From the NCBI RefSeq assembly GCF_009746125.1, contig NZ_CP041352.1, positions 1,720,436 to 1,784,435 of the forward strand: 64,000 bases of DNA, read 5' to 3'. Position 1 is the stretch's first letter. Each line of letters starts with the position of its first letter. The DNA comes from Casimicrobium huifangae. GTDB taxonomy: Bacteria > Pseudomonadota > Gammaproteobacteria > Burkholderiales > Casimicrobiaceae. Both the position numbers and the translations under genes were made by a program. The notes below the pieces were generated by a model. The model saw nothing but the letters and a program-made list of their open reading frames with translations. It searched no databases and was not told the origin of the DNA. Shown one piece after another: positions 47,174 to 56,112 of this stretch.

Positions 47174-47636
47174 TCGAGTAATCAAATCTCGTTCACTAAA
47201 CCTTGGCGCTCTATGGGATGGGCTATTTTGTTTGGTGCGGAGCGGTTTGGCGCGTTGATGGATGTGTCGAATAGAAGTATATCAGTTTCGTGGCATCATA
47301 GTCTGCGCAATATTATCGTTATCTTGACATTAAGAAATCACACGGGCTGCCGAAATTGATGTTTGGCGGGGCGGAATGCCTTGAATACTAAAGCGACCAT
47401 TTGCCAGTCACGTCATGCGGCGGCGGAGGTACGCGGCTTCGAGGTGTTTCTGGAGACCGGTTTTATCTTGTATTCGAGCATTTGCGATGACCTGAAATTA
47501 CGGAAGGTTCCCGCCGGTATGCTGGCCAGCGCAGCCATCAACACTACGAGTATGAGTAGTACGTGATTCATCTCGCAACCAGTATGATTGAGTCGCCCGA
47601 CGAACTACATTCCCTTACGCGATTCAGAGCCCCCTA
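47174..47636. other. 463-bp intergenic region upstream of UDP-xylose synthase
   Basis: This space between the divergent H-NS and decarboxylase genes is AT-rich compared with its surroundings, and is the likely regulatory region for the polysaccharide island. It contains one short candidate ORF (47413-47571). No repeat, RNA gene or clear promoter pair was identified. Confidence 0.55.
47413..47571 (-). CDS. Candidate small hydrophobic protein
   Basis: A 52-codon frame reads MNHVLLILVVLMAALASIPA and then a basic tail. It looks like a signal peptide or single membrane helix followed by about 30 positively charged residues. There is no strong Shine-Dalgarno before the ATG, only a weak purine stretch. 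It may be a small envelope protein or chance; I recognise no family. Confidence 0.25.
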   Translation of the reverse strand: MNHVLLILVVLMAALASIPAGTFRNFRSSQMLEYKIKPVSRNTSKPRTSAAA

Positions 47637-48626
47637 ATGCGTCAATACAACCCTTCTCAGCGCATCCTGGTTACCGGCGGAGCCGGCTTTTTGGGCAGCC
47701 ATCTATGCGAAAGGCTGATTGCACGGGGGCATGACGTGCTTTGTGTTGACAATTTCTTCACGGGCACCAAGCAAAACGTGGCCCATTTGCTCGGGAACCC
47801 GCACTTTGAGCTGATGCGGCACGACGTCACGTTTCCTTTGTTTGTTGAGGTCGACCAGATTTACAACCTCGCGTGCCCGGCCAGCCCCGTGCACTATCAG
47901 CACGATCCGGTGCAGACCACGAAGACAAGCGTTCATGGAGCGATCAATATGCTCGGGCTTGCCAAGCGCTTGGGGGCGAAGATTTTTCAGGCATCTACCA
48001 GCGAGGTGTACGGCGATCCGTCAGTGCATCCGCAACCCGAGGCTTACTGGGGCCATGTCAACCCGATTGGTCTGCGCAGTTGCTACGACGAGGGCAAGCG
48101 CTGCGCCGAGACGCTGTTCTTTGACTACCATCGCCAGCATCAATTGCAGATCAAGGTGGCCCGCATTTTCAACACCTATGGCCCGCGCATGCACCCTAAC
48201 GATGGGCGCGTGGTTAGTAATTTCATCGTGCAGGCGCTGAAAGGGGAGGACATCACCATCTACGGTGATGGGCAGCAAACACGCAGCTTCTGCTACGTCA
48301 GCGATCTCATTGACGGGATACTACGCCTGATGGCCACGGGGGCGGATTTCACCGGGCCGGTCAATCTGGGCAATCCGGACGAATTCACCATGCGGCAACT
48401 GGCCGAGCTGGTCATTCAGATCACCGGCAGCCGGTCGCAGCTCGTGTTCCGTCCATTGCCTGCAGACGACCCACGCCAGCGGCGACCCGACATCCGGCTG
48501 GCTACGGATCGTCTCGGGTGGTCGCCGAGTGTGGCGTTACGCGACGGACTGCAATTGACCGTTGCCTACTTTGATCGCCTGCTTGCGTGCGCCTCGATCA
48601 CCCCTGATGAAGCGCACAGCGGGTAG
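47637..48626 (+). CDS. UDP-glucuronate decarboxylase (UDP-xylose synthase)
   Basis: This 329-residue extended short-chain dehydrogenase makes UDP-xylose from UDP-glucuronate with bound NAD. The NAD motif is [16 protein letters not shown], and the catalytic pair is in [11 protein letters not shown] (Tyr-x-x-x-Lys). The UXS-specific [33 protein letters not shown] and [16 protein letters not shown] are present. It supplies a pentose donor for the polysaccharide made by the following genes. It is the first gene of the plus-strand island. Confidence 0.93.
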   Translation: MRQYNPSQRILVTGGAGFLGSHLCERLIARGHDVLCVDNFFTGTKQNVAHLLGNPHFELMRHDVTFPLFVEVDQIYNLACPASPVHYQHDPVQTTKTSVHGAINMLGLAKRLGAKIFQASTSEVYGDPSVHPQPEAYWGHVNPIGLRSCYDEGKRCAETLFFDYHRQHQLQIKVARIFNTYGPRMHPNDGRVVSNFIVQALKGEDITIYGDGQQTRSFCYVSDLIDGILRLMATGADFTGPVNLGNPDEFTMRQLAELVIQITGSRSQLVFRPLPADDPRQRRPDIRLATDRLGWSPSVALRDGLQLTVAYFDRLLACASITPDEAHSG

Positions 48627-48914
48627 CGGCGAGCCTGCACCGCATGAGGTGCCAACTGGTGCAGCGATCAGTGCGTTGGGGTAACACTGAAAGCGATCCC
48701 TGCAATTGGGGTATCGCGCCGCCGCAGAGCCGCTGCCCGCGCGGCGGCGCCCGCGCTACACGCGCACGCGTCGCGAGTACCAGTACTGCAGGAAATCCCA
48801 CCCGTTGCAAGTGGGTGCCGATCGAGGGCAGAACGGTCCGCGTCGTGGGACGCGGTGCGATTGCTCGCGCTTTGCGGGGCACCGGGCGGTCGCGCCGCTG
48901 TCACGCATCCTACG

Positions 48915-48944
48915 TTGCAGGCGTCGAGATCGGGTGCCTATAAT
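48915..48944 (+). promoter_or_regulatory. Sigma70-type promoter upstream of asnB
   Basis: TTGCAG (48915-48920) and a perfect TATAAT (48939-48944) are separated by 18 bases. It faces the polysaccharide assembly genes and would give an untranslated leader of about 400 bases before asnB, or a short leader for the small frame at 48965. Confidence 0.5.
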
Positions 48945-48964
48945 GGGAGTAACCTAACACGGGG

Positions 48965-49156
48965 ATGGCCTACTTCGGTCCTCTTGCACGCAACTTCATG
49001 ACGCGAACCGGTCACTTTCAGGCCCTACCGACGTACCGGTCAGTGCCCCTCCGCAAGCCTGATCCTGAAGTTATGATGTTCGCGCCCGACGCCCCGCACT
49101 GGGGCGTCCCGGTGCCTGCTGAATATCGCGGTTACATCGCCGTTACTGCGCGATAA
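48965..49156 (+). CDS. Candidate small ORF after the promoter
   Basis: A 63-codon frame (MAYFGPLARNFMTRTGHFQA at its start) begins about 14 bases after the expected transcript start. A GGGG run adjoins the ATG, but spacing is poor. The product has no recognisable domain. It could be a small leader ORF or chance. Confidence 0.2.
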   Translation: MAYFGPLARNFMTRTGHFQALPTYRSVPLRKPDPEVMMFAPDAPHWGVPVPAEYRGYIAVTAR

Positions 49157-49347
49157 GCGATGCACGCGCAGCAATCACGCATAGCACATTCGCGCCTGCG
49201 AAGTACGGCCAGTCGTATCTTGATCGAAGTCAAGACACAGGCAGCAGCAGTAGCGAAACTACGGTGTGCCGTTACCGCGCAGTCAGCCACCACCGGCGGC
49301 TGCGGCGGCGGAGGACGTGTGCAGCGTGGCCCTGACAGAGAACACTC

Positions 49348-50796
49348 ATGTGCGGCATAGCGGGCATCTATGCCTACAGCGCGTCAGCGCCGTCGGTTGA
49401 CCGCGCGGAGGTGCGCAGCATCCGGGATCACATGGCCTCGCGCGGGCCGGATGGCCAGGGCGAATGGTTCTCCGACGACGGCCGCCTGGCCCTGGGCCAT
49501 CGTCGCCTGGCCATCATCGACGTGAGCGAACGCGGCGCGCAGCCCATGCAGAGCGCCGACGGCCAGCTGGTCATCACCTTCAACGGCGAGATCTACAACT
49601 ACCGCGAGCTCCGCCGCCAGCTGGAGCGCCTGGGCCACGTCTTCCGTTCAGACTCCGACACCGAGGTCCTGCTCCACCTGTACCAGGCCAAAGGCACGGG
49701 CATGCTGCAAGACCTGCGCGGCATGTATGCCTTTGCGTTGTGGGACGCGCACAAACAAGCCCTGCTGCTCGCGCGCGACCCGTTCGGCATCAAACCGCTG
49801 TACTACACGCCCACCCACACCGGCGCAACCCGCAGCAACGGCACCCTGCGCTTCGCCTCCCAGGTCAAGGCCTTGCTGGCCGGCGGCCACGCCGACACCG
49901 CGCCCGAGCCCGCCGGGCACGCCGGTTTCTTTTTGTGGGGCAGCGTGCCGGCCCCGTTCACCCTGTATCGCGGCATCCGCGCGCTGCCGGCCGGGCACTG
50001 CCTGTGGGTGGGCGCGCAGGGCGCCGCCGAGCCCCAGCCCTTCAGCCGCATCACCGACATCCTGGCCCACGCCGCCGCCAACCCGGCCCAGGGCAGCGTG
50101 GGCGACGCGCTGGACGCCATTGGCGCGGCCGTGCGCAGCAGCATCGCCGCACACCACGTGGCCGACGTGCCCGTGGGCATGTTCCTCTCGGCCGGCATCG
50201 ATTCAGCGTTGATTACCGCGCTCTCCAGCGCGCATGGCGAGCGCCCGCACACGCTGACGCTGGCCTTTGCCGAATATGTGGGCACACCCAACGACGAATC
50301 GCCCCTGGCCGAGCAGCTGGCCGCCCAGCTGGGCACGCGCCACGCCGCGGTGATGGTGCGTAAGGAAGACTTCATCGAGCAGCGCGAGCAGCTGCTGGCC
50401 GCCATGGACCAGCCCAGCATCGACGGCGTGAACACCTGGTTCGTCTCGCAGGCGGCCACCTTGCAGGGCATCAATGTGGCGCTGTCAGGCCTGGGGGGCG
50501 ACGAGCTGTTTGCCTCGTACCCCAGCTTTGCCGATCTGCCGCGCATCCGCAACCTGGCGCGCCCGTTTTCGCGCTGGCCCGGCCTCAGCAAAGGCCGGCG
50601 CCAGTTGTCGCTGCCTTTGCTGATCCGTATTACATCGCCCAAATACGCCGGTCTGGTGGCAAGTTCATCTAATTCCTGCGGGACTAGGTGTCGGCACATT
50701 CCATGCCGTACCGCGACATCCGCGCTCTGCTGGGCGGGCGTTTCAGGATTGAACTTGCCGATTCGTGCTCTTACTGCTCGGGCGTTGCCAACATGA
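49348..50796 (+). pseudogene. asnB: Glutamine-dependent asparagine synthase, C-terminally broken
   Basis: Residues 1-437 match the asparagine synthase family used in polysaccharide loci: Cys2 in MCGIAGIYAY (functional glutaminase), HRRLAIIDVSERGAQPM, FNGEIYNYRELR, and synthetase PP-loop FLSAGIDSALITAL. Normal members are about 600 residues. Here homology ends at SPKYAGLV (about 50658), and the last 45 residues (Cys- and Arg-rich) look unrelated, so the C-terminal quarter is missing or frameshifted. The frame still ends in an ATGA overlap with the flippase start. Sugar amide formation would be its role if active. GC content is much higher than downstream. Confidence 0.75.
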
Positions 50797-52313
50797 GCCC
50801 TGAAAACAAGAAAGAGGGCAACAGCTACGGGCAGATTCTTAAGTCGTCGTCCCTCATAGGCGGGGCGCAGGGCATCAGCTACGTCTTAGCTATGGTAAGG
50901 GTCAAACTGGTGGCCGTGCTTCTCGGTCCGTCTGGTGTGGGACTGGTTGGGCTTTACACCACAATTACGAGCCTCATAAGCACCATCTCCAATCTTGGCC
51001 TCGAAACCAGCGGGGTGCGCGAGGTGGCTGGGGCACATCACAGCGGTAATCAGGCACTTATGGCCAGTACCGTCAAGACCTTATTCCGCTTCTGCTGGGT
51101 AGTTGGCCTGTTGGGCTGGTTGCTTACTGCCGTATTTTCCTATCCGCTAAGTATCTGGATTTTTGAATCGTCTGAGCGGGCGTTGGCCATTTTCCTGCTG
51201 GGCGCAACAGTTTTCCTTGGCGCGGTGAACGGTGGTCGAACCGCGCTGATACAGGGGACTCGCCACATTGGAGACCTTGCACGCTTGAACGTTTTGGGGG
51301 CCGTCGCCAGTACCGTGGTGGCTGTAGGGCTTTATGCGTGGCTTGGCGAGCAGGGGATCCTTCCTGTACTCATCATCACCGCCGCTATCAACCTCGGCTT
51401 CGCCAGTTGGTTTGCGCACCGCATTAGAGTGGTACGCATTACGCAGACTTGGTCGGAAACGCTAAGGCAATCAAGGCGCCTGATGGGTATAGGGGCAGCC
51501 TTCATGTTTGGCGGAGTCACAGCGGCTGTTGTCGCCCTTGGGATTCGTGCCGTCATTGTTCGCAATTTGGGACTAGAGGCGGGCGGTGTATATCAAGCTG
51601 CAATGGCCCTATCAGGCATATTTGGGAATTTTATTTTGGCGGCAATGGGTGCCGATTTCAATCCAAGATTGTCAGCCTCCATTGATGACAAAATTAAAGC
51701 GGTAAAGCTTGTGAATGAGCAGGTTGAAATTGGCTTGCTAATCGCGCTTCCAGGTATGCTCGCGACTTTATTTTTTTCCACATGGCTAATGAAAATATTC
51801 TATTCCTCGGCGTTTCTGGCAGGAGCGGAATTACTTCCGTGGCTAATAATAGGTGTCTTTCTGCATATGATTAGTGCGCCATTAAGTTATATTCTGGTGG
51901 CAAAAGGGTCTTGGCAACCATATGTCATTCTTGTAACCGGTTTTCATTTGTTATTTTCTTTATTTAGCTTCATTTTACTGCCTTATTTTGGCTTGAATGG
52001 GATTGTAATAACAAATACAGTTCTATTCACCGTTTATCTTCTGGCCTTACAAATAGTGGTGAGAAATTTAATTGATTTCAAGTGGACGAAAAATACTAAG
52101 AAACTAATTCTTCTAAGTGGATTTTGGATGACTTTTGGGTTATTTGTTCGGTGGATTTCTCCAAAAGAATGGATCGAGATTGTAGGTTTTATTGTAATTA
52201 TTGGCGTGGGAGTTTTTTCGTTGCGTGGAGTTGCTCTTCGACTGGGGAAGAATCATCGTGCAGTATCTTTTTTATATCAATCAAGAGTGTGGAAATTTCT
52301 ATGCGGATTGTAA
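50793..52313 (+). CDS. Oligosaccharide flippase (Wzx family)
   Basis: This 506-residue protein of the MOP superfamily has about 14 membrane helices. It should flip lipid-linked repeat units across the inner membrane. The N-terminus (MSPENKKEGNSYGQILKSSS) and the first helices, with LLGPSGVGLVGLYTTITSLI, are typical. The start is set by the ATGA overlap with asnB. The gene is mosaic: codons are GC-rich up to about 51,560 and AT-rich after about 51,640. The frame upstream of 50793 is not part of the protein. Confidence 0.88.
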   Translation: MSPENKKEGNSYGQILKSSSLIGGAQGISYVLAMVRVKLVAVLLGPSGVGLVGLYTTITSLISTISNLGLETSGVREVAGAHHSGNQALMASTVKTLFRFCWVVGLLGWLLTAVFSYPLSIWIFESSERALAIFLLGATVFLGAVNGGRTALIQGTRHIGDLARLNVLGAVASTVVAVGLYAWLGEQGILPVLIITAAINLGFASWFAHRIRVVRITQTWSETLRQSRRLMGIGAAFMFGGVTAAVVALGIRAVIVRNLGLEAGGVYQAAMALSGIFGNFILAAMGADFNPRLSASIDDKIKAVKLVNEQVEIGLLIALPGMLATLFFSTWLMKIFYSSAFLAGAELLPWLIIGVFLHMISAPLSYILVAKGSWQPYVILVTGFHLLFSLFSFILLPYFGLNGIVITNTVLFTVYLLALQIVVRNLIDFKWTKNTKKLILLSGFWMTFGLFVRWISPKEWIEIVGFIVIIGVGVFSLRGVALRLGKNHRAVSFLYQSRVWKFLCGL

Positions 52314-52894
52314 AATTCATTTCGGCTAAAATGAAAAAATTCACGGATTTGATTGAGATCTGGAAGTCAATCGTATTTCAGACCAATAGGGGTCGATGGG
52401 CGAAAGTTGCCGTGAGTGGTATGCCGTCCTGGGATTCAAGAAATAGAATAATTGGCACTTATATTTTGCCTGGAAGCAGTGTTATAGACTTAGGGTGCGG
52501 CGCCCAAACACTTAAGAAACATATTGCAACCGATTGTATTTACCAACCCTGTGATTTGATAAAAAGTACGCCAGATGTAATAGTGTGCGATTTTAACAAA
52601 GGTGATTATCCAAATGTCGGGAAGAAATTCGATTATGTAGTTTGTAGCGGAGTTCTTGAGTACATAAGAGACTCAAAGATGTTTTTGAAAAAAATATGGT
52701 CACTTGGGGATACGGTGATATTGTCATACAATCCTAGGATTCTTGGCGTTTCAGTGATTTCTCGCATGACTAATAATTGGATTAATCATTACTCAAGAAG
52801 CGAATTGGAGGCTTTGTTTGTTGAGCTTGGTGTAAATTGGTATTTGAAAAATAAATCTCAGAATGAAGAATTAATCTACTTGCTAAAAAAATAA
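52301..52894 (+). CDS. AT-rich class I methyltransferase-like protein
   Basis: This 197-residue protein has a recognisable SAM-binding motif SSVIDLGCGAQTLKKHI, followed by FDYVVCSGVLEYIRD and VILSYNPR. It is probably a sugar or lipid-linked glycan methyltransferase. It overlaps the flippase end by 13 bases and starts at MRIVKFISAKMKKF. Codon use is strikingly AT-rich, like the 3' half of the flippase, and unlike the next glycosyltransferase. Confidence 0.8.
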   Translation: MRIVKFISAKMKKFTDLIEIWKSIVFQTNRGRWAKVAVSGMPSWDSRNRIIGTYILPGSSVIDLGCGAQTLKKHIATDCIYQPCDLIKSTPDVIVCDFNKGDYPNVGKKFDYVVCSGVLEYIRDSKMFLKKIWSLGDTVILSYNPRILGVSVISRMTNNWINHYSRSELEALFVELGVNWYLKNKSQNEELIYLLKK

Positions 52895-52994
52895 ATTGGT
52901 GATCTAGGAAATAAATTTTCGCAGTCACAATCTGTAGGTATTTGAATTCTTCTTACCAAATTTTAAGTGCTGTCATTCAAGGCGTCTAAACAGA

Positions 52995-54194
52995 ATGCAC
53001 CACTACACTGCCAAAACGGGGTATGAGACCCAATCGGCGCGACCCACAGCTATCGTCGCACATCCGATCTGGGGGCGCGGTGGGGCCGAAGCGGCGGCGA
53101 TGTGGACCATCGCGGCGTTGACTGCCGATTTCGATGTGACAGTTCACTGCCGGGGCGGATTCGACCTCGGGGCGTTGAACCAACTTTCGGGCTCCTCGCT
53201 GTCGCCCGGAGAGGTAAGGATTCGGATTGACCGCGCAGCGAACAGGATGCCCTTTGGCGCCCTGGCTCAAGGCACCTATATGCGCGGTCTGGCACGGGTA
53301 GGAGCGGACTACGATCTGCGCGTCACCGCCTCGGGCGTGATGCGGTGGGGCCTACCCGCTCTACATTTCCTTTCATCGGCGATCTGGAACGATGTCCTCG
53401 CCGGGCAGCTTGATGCACCGACAGCCCCTGCCAGGCGCAACCGGCGACAACGGATATCGTCGGCCTTGATAGTTGCTGCCTCGGGCGAAGGTCGCCGCCG
53501 CCTCGAACAGGATGTCTTCATCGCCAATTCGGACTGGACGCGGCAACAATCCGCACCTTACTGTCCTGGGCGGCTGGAAGTGATCTATCCCGCTGTACCT
53601 CTCCAGGGGCCAGGGCTGCCGTGGGCAGAGCGCGAGGATGCCGTCCTTGTTTTTGGGCGGCTATCGCCCGAAAAACGGATCGAATCTTGCATTAGCATCG
53701 TCGAGGCGGCCCGCAAACTGGGCCTCAGCGCGCGACTCGTGATCGCGGGCCCGCCGGGAGAGTCTGGTTACGCTGCCCATGTGACCGCACTTTGTGCCGC
53801 GCGCCGTGACTGGGTGGAATTGCTGCCAGCGCAGAATGCCCAAGAAAAGGTACGCCTCTTAGGTCGCATGCGCTACGGTCTCAGCGCCTGCAGGATCGAG
53901 GCTTTCGGCATCGCAACGGCTGAAATGGCCGCCGCCGGCATGCTGGTGGTGGTGCCCGGCGGCTGCGGTCAAACCGAGATCGTCACCGACCCACGAATGC
54001 ATTACGACACAGCGGCAGAGGCAGCGGGGCGGCTTCTGGCGCTGCAGAACGACCCGGCGCTAAGGGTGGCCATGCTGGCCAAAGCGACTGCGGTGCGCGG
54101 CCGATTCTCCCCCGAGCGCTACATGAGTGCCGTAAGGAAACTGGCCCGGGAGACTATGGCCGCAGCAGGCCCACTTGGAAGAACGCCTAAATGA
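52995..54194 (+). CDS. Glycosyltransferase family 4 protein
   Basis: This 399-residue GT-B glycosyltransferase has an N-terminal AHPIWGRGGAEAAAMW acceptor loop, VLVFGRLSPEKRIESCISI before the donor domain, and the late LSACRIEAFGIATAEMAAAG (E-x7-E motif). It transfers a nucleotide sugar to the growing repeat unit. It is far more GC-rich than the genes on both sides, which suggests separate acquisition. It starts 100 bases after the methyltransferase. Confidence 0.88.
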   Translation: MHHYTAKTGYETQSARPTAIVAHPIWGRGGAEAAAMWTIAALTADFDVTVHCRGGFDLGALNQLSGSSLSPGEVRIRIDRAANRMPFGALAQGTYMRGLARVGADYDLRVTASGVMRWGLPALHFLSSAIWNDVLAGQLDAPTAPARRNRRQRISSALIVAASGEGRRRLEQDVFIANSDWTRQQSAPYCPGRLEVIYPAVPLQGPGLPWAEREDAVLVFGRLSPEKRIESCISIVEAARKLGLSARLVIAGPPGESGYAAHVTALCAARRDWVELLPAQNAQEKVRLLGRMRYGLSACRIEAFGIATAEMAAAGMLVVVPGGCGQTEIVTDPRMHYDTAAEAAGRLLALQNDPALRVAMLAKATAVRGRFSPERYMSAVRKLARETMAAAGPLGRTPK

Positions 54195-54283
54195 AATCGC
54201 GACAAAGTCGCACATATATCATGATACTTGCGGCAATGTTCGGGCCGATGGCAAGTTGCGAATCCGGCGCGACGTATTAAATA

Positions 54284-55153
54284 ATGGATGGCGTGCTTAT
54301 GAACTTCTTAAGAAAAATAAAGTCAGGATATTACCGAATAGTAGTCAGAGGGCCTCGCTATCTTGAAGGGGCATTGAAAGGCAACGCTGTACGTGCGTAT
54401 TGGTATCGAGATATAAAAAACTTTGGCGACTTATTAACCCCCGCACTTCTGCGGCACTTTGGTTTTACGCCAGTTCACACGTCCCCTGTAAAAGCCGAAA
54501 TGATCAGCGTAGGCAGTATTCTTGAACACGTTGCGGAATCATTTTCTGGCACAGTGATCGGTTCAGGCTTTATACACGAGAGTTCAAGAATGGACTTGCA
54601 ATTTGCGCAAATCCAGTCTGTACGTGGTCCCTTGACGCGCGAACGATTGAGTGCGCGTCATCGCAAAGTCAGCCTCGGAGACCCTGGACTTCTTGCTCCA
54701 CTTTTGCTGTCGACCCGTCCTAAGAAGCGATTTATTGTTGGCGTACTGCCGCATCACGCGAACTTAGACCCTGCTTATCTTTCCAAAATCGCAACAATTT
54801 ACCGACACGAAATCAAAGTAATCAACGTGATGGACGACCCGATTTGTGTCATTAAGAAGATATCCGAATGCGAGCATATACTTTCCAGCTCGCTTCATGG
54901 ACTTATTGTCGCTGACGCGCTAGGGATTCCTAATGCCTGGGTTGAAGAGAACTCTCTGCTGGGAGGGGGATTCAAATTTTATGATTACTACGCATCACTC
55001 GGCGTGGATCATGTGAATCCAGTTCATCTGAAAGGCCATGAAACATTATGCGAACTAACCAAGCACACAAGCATTCGACCGCAAGAGCGAATTTTTGAAT
55101 TACAGAACTCAATAACAAATATATTTGAGAATCTACGAAAAAATATGCAATGA
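54284..55153 (+). CDS. Polysaccharide pyruvyl transferase family protein
   Basis: This 289-residue protein matches the CsaB-like polysaccharide pyruvyltransferase family, which adds ketal-linked pyruvate to sugars. Motifs include AYWYRDIKNFGDLLTPALL at the N-terminus, VRGPLTRERLSAR, SLGDPGLLAPLL and LSSSLHGLIVADALGIPNAW. A second in-frame start (MNFLRKI, 54299) is equally possible. The 3' end overlaps the next gene by ATGA. Codon use is moderately AT-rich. Confidence 0.87.
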   Translation: MDGVLMNFLRKIKSGYYRIVVRGPRYLEGALKGNAVRAYWYRDIKNFGDLLTPALLRHFGFTPVHTSPVKAEMISVGSILEHVAESFSGTVIGSGFIHESSRMDLQFAQIQSVRGPLTRERLSARHRKVSLGDPGLLAPLLLSTRPKKRFIVGVLPHHANLDPAYLSKIATIYRHEIKVINVMDDPICVIKKISECEHILSSSLHGLIVADALGIPNAWVEENSLLGGGFKFYDYYASLGVDHVNPVHLKGHETLCELTKHTSIRPQERIFELQNSITNIFENLRKNMQ

Positions 55154-56094
55154 ATTGTCAAGAAGAGCGCACTCTTTTTACTGTTGTAATACCACTTTAC
55201 AACAAGGCAAAATATATTTATCGCTGCCTGGACTCCGTCGCGAATCAGAAATATCATGCATCCGAGGTCATCGTTATTAACGATGGTTCCACGGATGACG
55301 GACCCAATCTTGTTTTGAGATATTCAAAGTTACCTATTCGGTTGATTCAACAGAACAACGCAGGCGTCAGCGCAGCCAGAAATGCCGGAATTGCGGCCGC
55401 TCAACATAAGTGGATCGCCTTTCTTGATGCCGATGACGAGTATTTGCCAGATTTTTTAGATCGCGTTGCGAAGGCAATTCAACTTCGTCCAGAAGCTGGG
55501 CTTATCTATGGATGGTCATATTTTTCAGATGGAACAACTAAGACTTTCCCATCGTCTACTGATGTTATGCCGAAGCGGGTAGAGGATTATTTCAAGTACG
55601 TTGTATCGTCTAAGGGCAAGGAAGTTAACACCTCATGTGTAGCGGTTCGAAGAGATATATTCGTTCAAGCCGGAAATTTCCCGCTGGGTGTCGCCGTAGG
55701 TGAAGACTCTGATATGTGGATGCGAGCTGCTTGGGTCACAACTTTTGTCGTCATTCCAACCTGGCTTTCGATATACCACACAGATGCCAGTGGTAGCGGC
55801 TGGGAAAGGCAGGTTCTCTGCGATGCATATTGGCTCAATACTTATAGAGATTGGAAGCAGAGTTACCGAATCCCGGTGCGATTGATGGCAACCACTGACT
55901 TATATGTTCAGCATTACTATCTCTCGCGTGCTTTGTATTTGGCAGTGCGCGATAAGCGAGCCAACGCACTAAATGTCCTATTAAGGCAAGTCAATTACTT
56001 CCAGGCGCCAGGATTGTTTGCTGCGAAAGTATTTTTTTACACATTACTCCCAATTGGAAAAATTCGTATGATTCTTGGTCGCAAGAAAACATAA
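55150..56094 (+). CDS. Glycosyltransferase family 2 protein
   Basis: This 314-residue GT-A glycosyltransferase is of the inverting family 2. It opens TVVIPLYNKAKYIYRCLDSV, then EVIVINDGSTDDGP, RNAGIAAAQHKWIAFLDADDE (donor DxD) and GEDSDMWMRAAW (catalytic acidic). It adds one sugar of the repeat unit on the cytoplasmic side. It starts in the ATGA overlap with the pyruvyltransferase gene. Confidence 0.92.
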   Translation: MNCQEERTLFTVVIPLYNKAKYIYRCLDSVANQKYHASEVIVINDGSTDDGPNLVLRYSKLPIRLIQQNNAGVSAARNAGIAAAQHKWIAFLDADDEYLPDFLDRVAKAIQLRPEAGLIYGWSYFSDGTTKTFPSSTDVMPKRVEDYFKYVVSSKGKEVNTSCVAVRRDIFVQAGNFPLGVAVGEDSDMWMRAAWVTTFVVIPTWLSIYHTDASGSGWERQVLCDAYWLNTYRDWKQSYRIPVRLMATTDLYVQHYYLSRALYLAVRDKRANALNVLLRQVNYFQAPGLFAAKVFFYTLLPIGKIRMILGRKKT

Positions 56095-56112
56095 TTACGG
56101 TGACCGAATGAA

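Larger units (their letters stand above)
48627..49347. other. 721-bp intergenic region with a promoter
   Basis: No conserved gene is seen here. A clear sigma70-like promoter lies at 48915-48944, and a 63-codon frame starts 20 bases after it. The first part is very GC-rich with short palindromic stretches. The region probably marks the junction between the decarboxylase gene and the separately acquired assembly genes. Confidence 0.55.

Noticed and set aside
34570-48626. Exosortase/PEP-CTERM (XrtA) type EPS locus
   Set aside because: No exosortase, PEP-CTERM protein or XrtA-linked sugar transferase is present.
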